Assembly (NCBI GenBank): GCA_001725945.1
Contig: LRMT01000073.1
Coordinates: 1 to 64,000 of the forward strand
Direction of reading: 5' to 3'
DNA length: 64,000 nucleotides
Origin: Cupriavidus sp. UYMMa02A
GTDB taxonomy: Bacteria > Pseudomonadota > Gammaproteobacteria > Burkholderiales > Burkholderiaceae
Shown piece after piece: positions 1 to 11,688 of this stretch. The stretch's first letter is position 1; every line of letters begins with the position of its first letter. The position numbers were made by a program, and so were the translations under genes. The notes beneath the pieces were generated by a model. That model was not told the DNA's origin. It searched no databases and saw only the letters and a program-made list of their open reading frames with translations.

Positions 1-320
1 AGCCCTTCGCGCTCGGCCTGCTCCTTGACCAGGCCCGAGCCCGGCACCACCATCGCCAGCTTCACGTTGGACGCGACCTTGCGGCCCAGCTTCTGCACCA
101 CCCACGCGGCGGCGCGCATGTCCTCGATGCGGCTGTTGGTGCAGGAACCGATGAACACCTTGTCACGTTGATGCTTTCCATCGGCACGTTGGGCTGCAGG
201 TTCATGTACTCGAGCGTGCGCTCCATGGCGTTGCGCTTGGTCGGGTCCTTTTCCTTCTCGGGGTCTGGCACGCGGTCTTCGGATGCTGACCACCATCTCG
301 GGCGAGGTGCCCCCAGGTCA
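1..320 (-). pseudogene. leuC: LeuC fragment, 3-isopropylmalate dehydratase large subunit
   Basis: The reverse strand encodes an internal piece of the large subunit of isopropylmalate isomerase (leucine synthesis). Recognisable segments are [11 protein letters not shown], then [13 protein letters not shown], then [15 protein letters not shown] (the Cys is an Fe-S cluster ligand in this family) and [15 protein letters not shown]. The reading frame breaks near 171 (one G lost) and near 274 and 311 (apparent extra bases). The C-terminal side runs off the window at position 1. The N-terminal side stops at about 316-325, where the sequence changes to the upstream region of an unrelated lipoprotein gene, so no start codon exists here. 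leuC is normally next to leuD and leuB, not to the genes that follow. An assembly join is more likely than a real gene remnant. Confidence 0.8.
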
Positions 321-359
321 CCAGTTTGCCGGCTACGCCGCTCCCAACCGACGGAGCTG

Positions 360-941
360 ATGAATCGTGTTACCGGCCTGGGCCGCCGCGGCGGCCTGAC
401 CGCTGCCGGCCTGTTGCTTGCCGCCGCCTGCCTGGCGCTGGCGGGCTGCAAGACCACCGGCAAGCAAATGCCCGAAGAAGAATCCAAGTGGATCAACCCG
501 TTCGAGCCGAAGACCTTCAAGGAGGAAGAGGCCATCCTGCCGGCGCTGCCACAGGATGCAAACCTGATCCCGTTCTCGGTCAACGGCACCGGCAACCTCA
601 CGTTCGAGGTGGACGGCAAGTCGGTCTCGGTCGGCAACGACAAGGTGGTGCGCTTCACTGTCGTGATCAGCAGTTCGACCGGCGCGCGCAATGTGAACTT
701 TGAAGGCCTGCGCTGCGACGCGTTCGAGCGCCGGATCTACGCGACGCTGCCGATGGGTGCCAAGGAATGGGAAGTCAACCGCGGCGAGACGCGCGACAGC
801 TGGATCCGCATGCAGAACTCGGCGCGCAACGCCTACGCGGCCACGCTGGCGACCGACTTCTTCTGTGAAGGGCGCACCGTGGCGGGCACGCCGGAGAAAA
901 TGGTCCGCGACCTGAAAGACAGCGCCCCGCACAAACGCTGA
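360..941 (+). CDS. CNP1-like family lipoprotein
   Basis: Predicted 193-residue exported lipoprotein. The N-terminus has a basic start, a hydrophobic stretch from about residue 13 to 28 and the lipobox LAGC with the modified Cys at about residue 30. The rest matches what I know as the CNP1-like family of betaproteobacteria, whose function is unknown. It is probably anchored to a membrane facing the periplasm. The ATG at 360 was chosen because it gives a proper lipoprotein signal, with GGAG just upstream, although the spacing of about 3 nt is short. The frame stays open upstream, but that part overlaps the leuC remnant. The gene converges on proB, and a strong hairpin terminator separates them. 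Confidence 0.8.
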   Translation: MNRVTGLGRRGGLTAAGLLLAAACLALAGCKTTGKQMPEEESKWINPFEPKTFKEEEAILPALPQDANLIPFSVNGTGNLTFEVDGKSVSVGNDKVVRFTVVISSSTGARNVNFEGLRCDAFERRIYATLPMGAKEWEVNRGETRDSWIRMQNSARNAYAATLATDFFCEGRTVAGTPEKMVRDLKDSAPHKR

Positions 942-961
942 AGGCCAACAGGTGGAATACA

Positions 962-991
962 AAAAGGGCGATGCCTCAGCATCGCCCTTTT
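962..991. terminator. Bidirectional rho-independent terminator
   Basis: A perfect 13-bp stem (962-974 with 979-991) closes on a CTCA loop. It has an A-tract on the left and a T-tract on the right, so it can stop transcripts from both the CNP1-like gene and proB, which converge here. Confidence 0.9.
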
Positions 992-1013
992 CGTTTTGTG
1001 TCGTGACGCCGAT

Positions 1014-2130
1014 TCAGACCAGCACGAGGTTGTCCCGGTGGATCAGTTCGGGCTCGTTCAGGTGACCGAGCACCGACTCGATCTCTGACGACGGCTTGCG
1101 CGCGATCAGCCGGGCTTCGGCGCTCGAATAATTGGTGATACCGCGTGCCACTTCGCGCCCGTCCGCGCCGACACAGGCAACCACTTCGCCGCGCGCGAAC
1201 TCGCCCTGCACTTCGACCACGCCGATCGGCAGCAGCGACTTGCCGCCGCTGGTCAGCTTTTCCACCGCGCCAGCATCGATCACCACACGGCCGCGCAGCT
1301 GCAAGTGATCCGCCATCCACTGCTTGCGAGCCGTCAGGCGGCCGGTCGGCGCCAGCAACTGTGTGCCAATGGCCTCGCCAGCAGCCAAACGCTCCAGCAC
1401 GTTGGCCTCACGCCCCGAGGCAATGGTCGTGTGCGCACCGGACTTGGCCGCCCGCTTGGCCGCCAGGATCTTGGTCAGCATGCCACCGCGGCCGATCGAT
1501 GTGCCCGCGCCACCCGCCATCTGCTCGAGTTCCGGCGTGCCTGCCAGCGCCTCGTCGACGAACTCGGCATTCGGGTCCTTGCGCGGATCGGCGGTATAGA
1601 GCCCGCGCTGATCGGTCAGGATGACCAGCGCATCGCCTCGATCAGGTTGGTCACAAGCGCGCCGAGCGTGTCGTTGTCGCCGAACTTGATTTCGTCGGTG
1701 ACCACGGTGTCGTTCTCGTTGATGATCGGCACCACGCCCAGCGACAGCAGCGTGAGCAGTGTGGAACGCGCATTCAGGTAGCGCTCGCGGTCGGCCAGAT
1801 CGGCGTGGGTGAGCAGCACCTGCGCGGTGCGGATGCCGTAGCGGCCGAACTGGCTCTCGTACACTTGCGCCAGACCCATCTGGCCCACGGCGGCGGCGGC
1901 CTGCAGTTCGTGGATTTCACGCGGCCGTCGCACCCAGCCAGGCGCTGCATGCCTTCGGCAATGGCGCCGGAACTGACCAGCACCACCTCCTTGCCGATCG
2001 AACGCAGCTTGGCGATCTGCGCCGCCCAGCGCGCGATGGCATCGTAGTCCAACCCCTTGCCGTCGTTGGTCACCAGGCTGGAGCCAACCTTCACGACGAT
2101 ACGTTTTGCCTGGGCAATGACCGATTGCAT
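1014..2130 (-). CDS. proB: Glutamate 5-kinase (frameshifted in this sequence)
   Basis: Phosphorylates glutamate in the first step of proline synthesis, in the cytoplasm. The start is [20 protein letters not shown], a typical amino-acid kinase N-terminus. The kinase domain fills roughly residues 8-260, with the INENDTV and [11 protein letters not shown] motifs. A C-terminal PUA domain follows ([19 protein letters not shown]). Two single-base losses, near 1939 and 1634, split the frame. Restoring both gives 372 residues, the usual length with the PUA domain. It is last in the run rplU-rpmA-obgE-proB, 80 nt after obgE, the usual betaproteobacterial arrangement. The breaks are probably sequence errors. 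Confidence 0.92.
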
Positions 2131-2175
2131 GGCGAGAGTCCTGTCTCCGGGGGCTTTTGCATCCCCAATGGTGAT

Positions 2176-2198
2176 CCCTCGCCCCGCATGGGCGAGGG
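2176..2198. repeat. Short palindrome between obgE and proB
   Basis: A perfect 9-bp inverted repeat (2176-2184 with 2190-2198) of the form CCCTCGCCC, 5-nt loop, GGGCGAGGG. It resembles the CCCTCTCCC palindromes at 15.2, 44.1 and 59.2 kb. On the transcribed minus strand no T-tract follows it, so it is not an obvious terminator. It may be an mRNA-stability hairpin or a worn copy of the dispersed repeat. Confidence 0.6.
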
Positions 2199-2210
2199 AG
2201 AAAAACGCGC

Positions 2211-3327
<1,117 letters not shown>

Positions 3328-3368
3328 CTACCGACCGGCGTTGGCAACTTGTATTGTCGCCAGAAATG

Positions 3369-3394
3369 AAAAAGCCCCGCAAGCATTGCGGGGC
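3369..3394 (-). terminator. Terminator between rpmA and obgE
   Basis: A perfect 9-bp stem (3374-3382 with 3386-3394, loop GCA) is followed on the minus strand by five T. It sits 23 nt after rpmA and before obgE, so it should partly insulate the ribosomal protein pair from obgE and proB. Confidence 0.8.
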
Positions 3395-3416
3395 CTTCTT
3401 GCTGCAAAGGCTGTTA

Positions 3417-3675
3417 TCAGCCGCCGGAACGACGCTGACGTGCTGCTTCTTGGCAGGGCCCTTGACGGCGAATTGCACGTGGCCGTCGACCAGTGCAAAC
3501 AGGGTGTGGTCCTTGCCCACGCCCACGTTGTCACCGGCGTGCACGCGCGTGCCGCGTTGGCGGATGATGATGCCGCCGGCGTGATGGCCTGGCCACCAAA
3601 CACCTTCACGCCCAGACGCTTCGATTCGGAATCACGGCCGTTCCGCGTGGAACCGCCGCCTTTTTTCTGTGCCAT
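3417..3675 (-). CDS. rpmA: 50S ribosomal protein L27 (frameshifted in this sequence)
   Basis: Ribosomal protein of the large subunit, near the peptidyl-transferase centre. It begins [20 protein letters not shown] and continues, after a lost base near 3583, with the conserved [10 protein letters not shown] and [17 protein letters not shown]. It ends VVPAA. The stop codon is in frame only if one base near 3420 was also lost (GCC TGA read as GCTGA). With both repaired the protein is 86 residues, the standard length. It lies 39 nt downstream of rplU, the near-universal pairing. Confidence 0.93.
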
Positions 3676-3714
3676 GTCTTACTCCTGTCGCTTTACCGGG
3701 TTACGTTCGAATGA

Positions 3715-4026
3715 TCAGGCGTTGATCGCTTCGATGCGCAGCTCGGTGTAATTCTGACGATGGCCCTGACGCTTCTGGTAGTGCTTGCGACGGCGCATCT
3801 TGAAGATCTTCACCTTGTCGTGACGACCTTGGGAGATAACGGTAGCTTTGACGGAAGCCCCGCTCACCAGCGGCGTACCAAACTTGATTTGGTCGCCGGC
3901 GCCCACTGCGAGCACCTGGTCGAGCGTGATTTCTGCGCCAATGTCTGCCGGTATCTGTTCTACTTTAAGTTTTTCGCCAGCAGCAACCTTGTATTGCTTG
4001 CCGCCGGTTTTTACGACCGCGTACAT
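3715..4026 (-). CDS. rplU: 50S ribosomal protein L21
   Basis: Intact 103-residue ribosomal protein that binds 23S rRNA. It starts [19 protein letters not shown] and carries the conserved [16 protein letters not shown] basic segment near the C-terminus. First gene of the rplU-rpmA-obgE-proB run. A good sigma-70-type promoter lies about 130 nt upstream, leaving a leader of about 120 nt. Confidence 0.97.
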   Translation of the reverse strand: MYAVVKTGGKQYKVAAGEKLKVEQIPADIGAEITLDQVLAVGAGDQIKFGTPLVSGASVKATVISQGRHDKVKIFKMRRRKHYQKRQGHRQNYTELRIEAINA

Positions 4027-4155
4027 TGTCGAACCTCTCGGATGTGAATAAAACGCCGATGACCTGCACGGGAGCGCTTGCGCGACTGTGAGGCCCGGTT
4101 ATCTCCCGCCGGTCAGCTGCCGAAAAACGGGCAAAGCAACCGGAGGAAACCGCGT

Positions 4156-4184
4156 ATTGTAAACGAGGCTGCGGAAAAACGCAA
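4156..4184 (-). promoter_or_regulatory. Predicted sigma-70 promoter of rplU
   Basis: On the minus strand a -35 TTGCGT (4179-4184) and a -10 TACAAT (4156-4161) are separated by exactly 17 nt. The expected start site is near 4149, giving an untranslated leader of about 120 nt before rplU. Confidence 0.65.
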
Positions 4185-4242
4185 AGAAAACAGGTACATA
4201 GCCTATCTGGCGTCGCCTTGCGCACATCTGCGCGGGCGAGGA

Positions 4243-4338
4243 TCAGGTCAGATCGGCCAGCAGGAAGCCCGCCAGTGCGGCAAACGCCACCCACCATGCT
4301 GTGCGGCGGACGTGGCGGCGAGACAGGGGCTTGTTCAT
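4243..4338 (-). CDS. Possible 31-residue membrane peptide
   Basis: A short frame encodes 31 residues: a basic N-terminus (MNKPLSRRHVRRTA) followed by one hydrophobic segment of about 15 residues ending ADLT. This looks like a single-pass small membrane protein. Directly upstream on the same strand is a perfect TATAAT (4345-4350) whose last base is 6 nt from the ATG, so a transcript starting at the usual distance would be leaderless. No convincing -35 is visible and no family is recognised. The call rests on the -10, the basic-then-hydrophobic pattern and its place in an otherwise empty rplU/ispB gap. Confidence 0.3.
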   Translation of the reverse strand: MNKPLSRRHVRRTAWWVAFAALAGFLLADLT

Positions 4339-4415
4339 GTCCGGATTATAGGCCGACGGCCGCCGACATCCCCCGAACGGGGACAGGCAATGGCGTGAAC
4401 GACGTTGCCATCGCA

Positions 4416-4421
4416 TATAAT
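4416..4421 (+). promoter_or_regulatory. Candidate -10 element upstream of ispB
   Basis: A perfect TATAAT lies 28 nt before the chosen ispB start. No good -35 is seen at the usual spacing, so this is only a half-supported promoter. Confidence 0.4.
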
Positions 4422-4449
4422 CGTGCGGTTTTGCGTAACGGTGATCATC

Positions 4450-5426
4450 TTGACCCAGCCTTCCGCCACTGCCTTGCTTGCCCCGGTCGCTGCAGACATG
4501 CGCGCGGTCGATGCGGTCATCCGTCAACGGCTGTCTTCCGAAGTCCCCCTGATCGAGCAGATCGGCGAATACATCATCAGTGCCGGCGGCAAGCGCCTGC
4601 GCCCGGTGATCCTGCTGCTGTCGGCGCGCGCCTTCGGCTACGACGGCCACCGCCACCATGAACTGGCCGCGGTGGTGGAGTTCATCCACACCGCCACGCT
4701 GCTGCATGACGACGTGGTCGACGAGTCCGAGCTGCGCCGCGGCCGCGAGACCGCCAACGCAGTGTTCGGCAATGCGGCCAGCGTCCTGGTCGGCGACTTC
4801 CTCTATTCGCGCGCGTCCAGATGATGGTCGATGCGGGCAGCATGCGCATCATGGAGATTCTCTCCAACGCCACCAACGTGATCGCCGAAGGCGAAGTGCT
4901 GCAGTTGCTGAACATGCACGACCCCGACGTCACCATCGAACGCTACCTGCAGGTGATCCGCTACAAGACCGCCAAGCTGTTCGAGGCGTCGGCCCAGCTT
5001 GGCGCCGTGCTGGCCGGCGCGGACGCCGCCATGGAAGAAGCCGCGGCTGAGTACGGCCGTCGCATCGGCACCGCGTTCCAGCTTGTCGACGACATGCTGG
5101 ACTACACCGCCAGCGCCGAGCAGATGGGCAAGAACGCCGGCGACGACCTGCGCGAAGGCAAGCCCACGCTGCCCCTGCTGCACCTGCTCGAACACGGCAC
5201 GGCGGAACAGCGTGCGCTGGCACGCGAGGCCATCGTGCAAGGCGGCACCGAGCATTTCGACGCGGTGTTCTCGGCCATTCATGCAAGCGGCGCGCTCGAG
5301 GTCACCTTCGAAGCCGCGCGGCGCGAAGCCGAGGCTGCGGAGAAGGCCGCGCAGCAATTTCCGCCGTCGGAACTGAAAGACACGCTGGTCGCGCTGTGTG
5401 AGTTCTCGCTGCAGCGGCAGTCCTGA
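4450..5426 (+). CDS. ispB: Octaprenyl-diphosphate synthase family (frameshifted in this sequence)
   Basis: Trans-isoprenyl diphosphate synthase that builds the ubiquinone side chain from FPP and IPP. The first aspartate-rich motif DDVVD is at about residues 87-91, the substrate-binding GGKRLRP at 46-52, and the second motif DDMLD is in the C-terminal half. One T is lost near 4817 (GCGTTCCAG read as GCGTCCAG). Repair gives about 325 residues. The start is uncertain: TTG at 4450 has a GGTGA at good spacing and gives MTQPSATALL, and GTG at 4441 is also possible. It is divergent from rplU, as in many proteobacteria, and followed by tRNA-Pro. Confidence 0.9.
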
Positions 5427-5477
5427 AATTGCCGCCAGCCCCTTCCCTTCCGGGAGAAACGCTGTTAGAGTTACGTT

Positions 5478-5530
5478 CTTTGCTGCTGACGCTAACGTGT
5501 TAGCAACAAGGCAACGAGTTAGCAGCAAAG
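5478..5530. repeat. Nested inverted repeats upstream of tRNA-Pro
   Basis: A perfect 10-bp outer inverted repeat (5478-5487 with 5521-5530) encloses a second hairpin, GCTAAC-GT-GTTAGC (5491-5504). A third GTTAGC at 5518-5523 could compete for pairing. It lies between ispB and the tRNA gene. The role is unknown; ispB transcript ending or processing is possible, but no T-tract follows. Confidence 0.5.
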
Positions 5531-5538
5531 TAAGAATT

Positions 5539-5615
5539 CGGGGTGTAGCTTAGCCTGGTAGAGCGCTACGTTCGGGACGTAGAGGCCGGAGGTTCGAATC
5601 CTCTCACCCCGACCA
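5539..5615 (+). tRNA. tRNA-Pro (anticodon CGG)
   Basis: A 77-nt cloverleaf with acceptor CGGGGTG paired to CACCCCG, D-arm GCTT/GAGC, an anticodon stem CTACG/CGTAG around loop TTCGGGA (anticodon CGG, reads CCG), and a T-arm with TTCGAAT. The CCA end is encoded (5613-5615). Confidence 0.97.
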
Positions 5616-5648
5616 GAATTCATGGCCGTGCAGTTCCCGGCCAGCAAG

Positions 5649-5676
5649 AAGCCGCACAGCAATGTGCGGCTTTTTG
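5649..5676 (+). terminator. Terminator after tRNA-Pro
   Basis: A 10-bp stem (5649-5658 with 5663-5672, loop GCAA) runs into a T-tract. It ends the tRNA transcript 34 nt after the CCA. Confidence 0.9.
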
Positions 5677-5889
5677 TTTTCCGCGCCGCCGCCATCGCGG
5701 CCTTCCGCATCTCCCTTCACACCGCCCGCGCACTCCCCGCGCAAGTAGGGTTGCGTCTGTGTCGCACAAATGCCGACACCGTCCATTTATCGCCTTTACA
5801 AAAAGTGACCCCGGCGGCAAACTGCGCCGATCCGGGGCCCATGGCCCCGATCGTCGCCTGCGGGCGCATCGCACCACCTGGTTCCTGCC

Positions 5890-7611
<1,722 letters not shown>

Positions 7612-7642
7612 AACAACAATCGATTGATGTCGGGGGTCAACC

Positions 7643-8907
7643 ATGGCAACGCGCGCACCAGCTGCGGGCACACGGGCGGCAGTGCCGTCCCGCGCGAAAG
7701 CAGGACGTAAAGCACCCACGCAGTACATCTTTGAGTGGGAAGGCAAGGACCGCAAGGGCAAGACGTTCACCGGGGAACAGCGAGCCGAGAACCAGGCCGA
7801 AGTCACCGCGGCGCTGCGCAAGCAGGGCCTCACGGTGGTCAAGCTGAAGAAGCGCAAGGCGCGCGCGGCAAGACGATCACCCAGAAGGACATCGCCTATT
7901 TCACGCGCCAGCTGTCGACCATGCTGAAAGCGGGCATTCCGCTGCTGCAGTCGATCGATATCATCGCTCGCGGCCACGCCAATCCGAATTTCACGCAACT
8001 GCTGTCCGACATCCGCTTCGACATCGAGTCCGGCAGCAGCATGGCGGCGGCCTTCCGCCGCCACCCGCGCTATTTCGACACGCTGTACTGCAACCTGATC
8101 GACGCCGGCGAACAGGGCGGTATCCTCGATTCCCTGCTGGAGCGCCTGTCGCTCTACATGGAAAAGACCATCGCGCTGAAGAGCCAGATCAAGTCCGCGA
8201 TGATCTACCCGATCGCGGTGCTGACCGTGGCCTTTGCCGTGACGGTGATCCTGATGCTGTTCGTGATCCCGGCCTTCAAGGGCGTGTTCTCGAGCTTCGG
8301 GGCGAACCTGCCGGCCCCGACGCTGGTCGTGATCGCGATCTCGGACTTCTTCGTCACGTACTGGTACCTCGTCATCGGCATACCGGTGGGCGCCATTGCC
8401 TTCTACCTGCGAGCCCTGAAGAAATCGGAAAAGGTACAGCGCAGCACCGACCGCGTGATGCTGAAGCTGCCGATCTTCGGCAGCCTGTTCCGCAAGGCCG
8501 TGATCGCCCGCTGGACGCGCACGCTGGCCACCATGTTCGCCGCCGGCACGCCGCTGGTGGAGTCGATGGAATCCGTGGCGGGCGCCGCCGGCAACTGGGT
8601 CTACTACGACGCCACGCGCGAGATTGAACAGTCGGTGCGCATCGGTACCAGCCTGACCAACGCCATGCAGGCCACGCACGTGTTCGACAACATGGTGCTG
8701 CAGATGACCCAGATCGGCGAGGAGTCGGGTGCGCTCGACAATATGCTGCTCAAGGTCGCGGAATTCTATGAACGCGAAGTCGATGACGCCGTGGCGGCCA
8801 TCTCGAGCCTGATCGAGCCGCTGATCATCGTGGTGCTCGGCGTGCTGATTGGCGGCATGGTGGTGGCAATGTACCTGCCGATCTTCAAGCTGGGACAGGT
8901 GGTGTAA
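7643..8907 (+). CDS. pilC: Type IV pilus inner-membrane platform PilC (frameshifted in this sequence)
   Basis: Inner-membrane platform protein that couples PilB to pilin assembly. Two GspF-type repeats are visible. The first begins at DIAYFTRQLSTMLKAGIPLL and the second at KAVIARWTRTLATMFAAGTP. Hydrophobic membrane segments lie near residues 190-215, 240-260 and at the C-terminus (LIIVVLGVLIGGMVVAMYLP). One base is lost near 7868, just before KTITQKD. Repair gives 421 residues. It starts 31 nt after pilB and ends 3 nt before pilD. Confidence 0.94.
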
Positions 8908-8910
8908 CTG

Positions 8911-9800
8911 ATGAATCCGGTTTTCCCGGTCGGTGGCGACTTTGCGCTGCCGGCGCTGGCCGCGCTCCCGCCCGCATTTCTCGTAGCGGCAGCCGCGGTG
9001 CTTGGCCTGCTGGTGGGCAGCTTCCTCAACGTGGTCATCCACCGGTTGCCGCGCATGATGGAGTACGACGAGGCCAACTACATCGCCGAGCTGCGCGGCG
9101 ACCCTCTGCCCTACCCTGACCGCTACGACCTGATGGTGCCGCGCTCGGCCTGTCCGCACTGCGGCCATGCGATTGCGGCCTGGGAGAACATTCCGGTCAT
9201 CAGCTACCTGTTCCTGCGCGGGCGCTGCTCGGCCTGCAAGGTGCCGATCGGCATGCGCTACCCACTGGTGGAACTGGCCAGCGGCGTGCTCAGCGCGCTC
9301 GCGGCGTGGCACTTCGGCGCGACCTGGCAGGGCGTGGCCGCGCTGGTGCTGCTGTGGGCACTGCTGGCGCTGACGATGATCGATGCCGATACGCAGTTGC
9401 TGCCCGACCAGATCACGCTGCCGCTGGTGTGGCTGGGGCTGCTGCTGAACCTCGGCGGCGTGTTCGTGCCACTGGCGGACGCCGTGATCGGCGCCGTGGC
9501 CGGCTACCTGCTGCTCTGGAGCGCCTACTGGCTGTTCAAGCTCGTGCGCGGCAAGGAAGGCATGGGCTATGGCGACTTCAAGCTGATGGCCGCGCTGGGC
9601 GGCGCTGGTTCGGCTGGCAGGCCTTGCCGTCGCTGGTGCTGCTGTCTTCGGTGGTCGGCGTGGTCTTTGGCGTGGCTAATATCGCGCTGCGCCGGCAGAA
9701 CCGCGACACGCCATTTCCGTTCGGGCCCTTCATTGCTGGCGCGGGCGTGCTGGTCCTGTTCTTCGGCCCGGCCGTGCTGCCGCTGCTGTTCATGCCCTGA
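8911..9800 (+). CDS. pilD: Prepilin peptidase/N-methyltransferase PilD (frameshifted in this sequence)
   Basis: Polytopic membrane aspartyl protease that cleaves the type IV prepilin leader and methylates the new N-terminus. The zinc-type cytoplasmic loop has two CxxC pairs (CPHC and CSAC). The catalytic aspartates are in MIDADTQLLPD and in the GxGD-type motif GMGYGDFKLMAALG. About eight membrane segments are predicted by eye. One C is lost near 9606 (GCCTGG read as GCTGG). Repair gives 296 residues. It is adjacent to pilC and 68 nt upstream of coaE. Confidence 0.94.
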
Positions 9801-9868
9801 GCGGCGCCCAGGGGGCCAGAGGCGACCAAGCTGGTATCGTTGGGGGCATTGCACCCACGGAACCTGAC

Positions 9869-10494
9869 ATGCTGGAGATCGGACTGACTGGCGGCATCGG
9901 CAGCGGCAAGACCCGCGTGGCCGACATGTTCGCCGCGCGCGCGCCGCCATCATCGACACTGACCTGCTGGCCCACGAGATCACCGCGCCGGGCGGGCAGG
10001 CCATCCCCGCGCTGGTCGAGGCTTTCGGCCCGCAGTGCCTGCGCCCCGACGGCGCCATGGACCGCGATGCCATGCGCGCCCTGGTCTTTGCCGACCCCGC
10101 CGCCAAGACGAGGCTCGAAGGCATCACCCATCCGCTGATCCGCGAACTGACCACGGCGCGCGCAGCGGCAATTGCGGACACCGGCGAGCACCCTTACCTG
10201 ATCTACGTGGTGCCGCTGCTGGTCGAATCGGGCGCGTGGCTCAACTGCGTGGGGCGCGTGCTGGTGGTGGACTGCAGCGAGGTCACGCAGATCGCACGTG
10301 TCATGTCGCGCAACGGCTTCAGCCGCGAGCAGGTGCTGGCCATCATGGCCAAGCAGGCCACGCGTGCGCAGCGGCTGGCTGTAGCACATGATGTGATCGA
10401 CAACGATGGGCCGGTCGAGGCGCTCACTGCGCAGGTAGACCAGCTCGACCGGACCTATCGCGCGCTGTCTGCCGCCGGCGTCACGCGGGACTGA
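9869..10494 (+). CDS. coaE: Dephospho-CoA kinase (frameshifted in this sequence)
   Basis: Catalyses the last step of coenzyme A synthesis, phosphorylating dephospho-CoA. The P-loop GGIGSGKTRVADMFAA is at the N-terminus. The conserved DTDLLAHEIT and THPLI segments follow after a lost G near 9942. Repair gives 208 residues, the normal size. The pilD-coaE-zapD-yacG order is a widely conserved proteobacterial neighbourhood and supports all four calls. Confidence 0.93.
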
Positions 10495-10553
10495 AGCGGG
10501 GCACGCGCAGGCACTGGTTGCGCGTGCGGGCACGCCGCATCGTGCACATTGCA

Positions 10554-10582
10554 TTGTCCTCGCAGCCCGTCTCGCATAGAAT
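10554..10582 (+). promoter_or_regulatory. Predicted promoter of zapD-yacG
   Basis: A -35 TTGTCC (10554-10559) and a -10 TAGAAT (10577-10582) are separated by 17 nt in the 214-nt coaE/zapD gap. The predicted leader is about 120 nt. Confidence 0.55.
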
Positions 10583-10708
10583 GCGCTGGAACATGACGCG
10601 AAATGCGCGAAGAGCCAAGCCTTCCACGCATTCCTGACGTTCCCCGGGCCACGCCCGCACCGGGACGCTCCACCAGGAGCGCCGCCACGCGCAGCACGGA
10701 CATAGCAC

Positions 10709-11467
10709 TTGATCCTGTACGAATATCCTTTCAACGAACGCATCAGGACACTCCTGCGCCTGGAAGACCTGTTCGATCGCCTGGATTACTTCCTCGGCCA
10801 GGAACATCCACTGCAGCACCATGTCGCGCTGACCACGCTGTTCGAGATCATCGACGTCGCCGGCCGCGCCGACCTCAAGACCGACCTGATCAAGGAACTC
10901 GAGCGCCAGCGCCAGGCGCTGACCGCGCTGCGCGTCAATCCGCAGATCGACCAGCAAGCGCTGGATGCCATCATCGGCGAGATCGAGCAAGGCATTGCCA
11001 TGCTCAACCAGACCGTCGGCAAGGCGGGCCAGTTGCTGACCGACAATGAGTGGCTGACCAGCATCCGCAGCCGGGCCATCATTCCTGGCGGCACCTGCGA
11101 ATTCGATTTGCCGGCGTACTATGCCTGGCAGCACCGGCCGGCCGAAGAACGCCGCGCCGACATCCTGAAATGGGCACGGCCGCTTGTGGCCTTGCGTGCC
11201 GGTACGTCCACCGTGCTGCGCCTGCTGCGCGAATCGGGCCAGAGCGGCAAGGTGATCGCCACCGGCGGCAGCTATCAGCAGATGCTGTCGGGCCGCAGCT
11301 ACCAGCTTATGCAGGTGCACCTGGACGATTCGCTGCTGGCCTTCATCCCCGAGATGAGCGCCAACAAGTACATGCTATGGGTGCGCTTTACGCAGCAGGA
11401 TGGCGACCTGCGCCCCCGTGCGGTCGACGCCGACATTCCCTTCCTGCTCAAGCTCTGCAATTTCTGA
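10709..11467 (+). CDS. zapD: Cell division protein ZapD
   Basis: Intact 252-residue cytoplasmic protein that bundles FtsZ filaments at the division ring. The start [20 protein letters not shown] is typical of the family and uses a TTG codon. No in-frame ATG is close, and the homologous N-terminus begins at exactly this point. The first two thirds are largely helical and the last third is a compact beta region ([21 protein letters not shown]). Located as usual between coaE and yacG. Confidence 0.93.
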   Translation: MILYEYPFNERIRTLLRLEDLFDRLDYFLGQEHPLQHHVALTTLFEIIDVAGRADLKTDLIKELERQRQALTALRVNPQIDQQALDAIIGEIEQGIAMLNQTVGKAGQLLTDNEWLTSIRSRAIIPGGTCEFDLPAYYAWQHRPAEERRADILKWARPLVALRAGTSTVLRLLRESGQSGKVIATGGSYQQMLSGRSYQLMQVHLDDSLLAFIPEMSANKYMLWVRFTQQDGDLRPRAVDADIPFLLKLCNF

Positions 11468-11471
11468 AGTC

Positions 11472-11663
11472 ATGCCTGCCGTCGTCAAATGCCCCACCTG
11501 CGGTACCAAGGTGGAATGGATCCCCGAGAACAAGTTCCGCCCGTTCTGCTCCGAGCGCTGCAAGCAGATCGACCTGGGCGCGTGGGCGTCCGAGAAGTAC
11601 GTGATCGGCAGCAAGCCTGGCGAAACACCTTCACCGGACCTGCCTGAAGACGAGGACGACTGA
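11472..11663 (+). CDS. yacG: DNA gyrase inhibitor YacG
   Basis: A 63-residue zinc protein. Ligands are CPTC near the N-terminus and FCSERC about 18 residues later, followed by an acidic tail ending PEDEDD. E. coli YacG binds GyrB and blocks gyrase. It starts 4 nt after zapD. Its last codons form one arm of a terminator hairpin, with the stop codon in the loop. Confidence 0.92.
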   Translation: MPAVVKCPTCGTKVEWIPENKFRPFCSERCKQIDLGAWASEKYVIGSKPGETPSPDLPEDEDD

Positions 11664-11672
11664 GTCGTCCTC
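11652..11672. terminator. Hairpin overlapping the yacG stop codon
   Basis: A perfect 9-bp stem (11652-11660 with 11664-11672) has the yacG TGA as its three-base loop and is followed by TTCCC. It lies between the converging yacG and OPT genes. The T-tract is poor, so it could act with Rho or as a 3-prime-end stabiliser. Confidence 0.5.
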
Positions 11673-11688
11673 TTCCCGCCCAGTCAGC

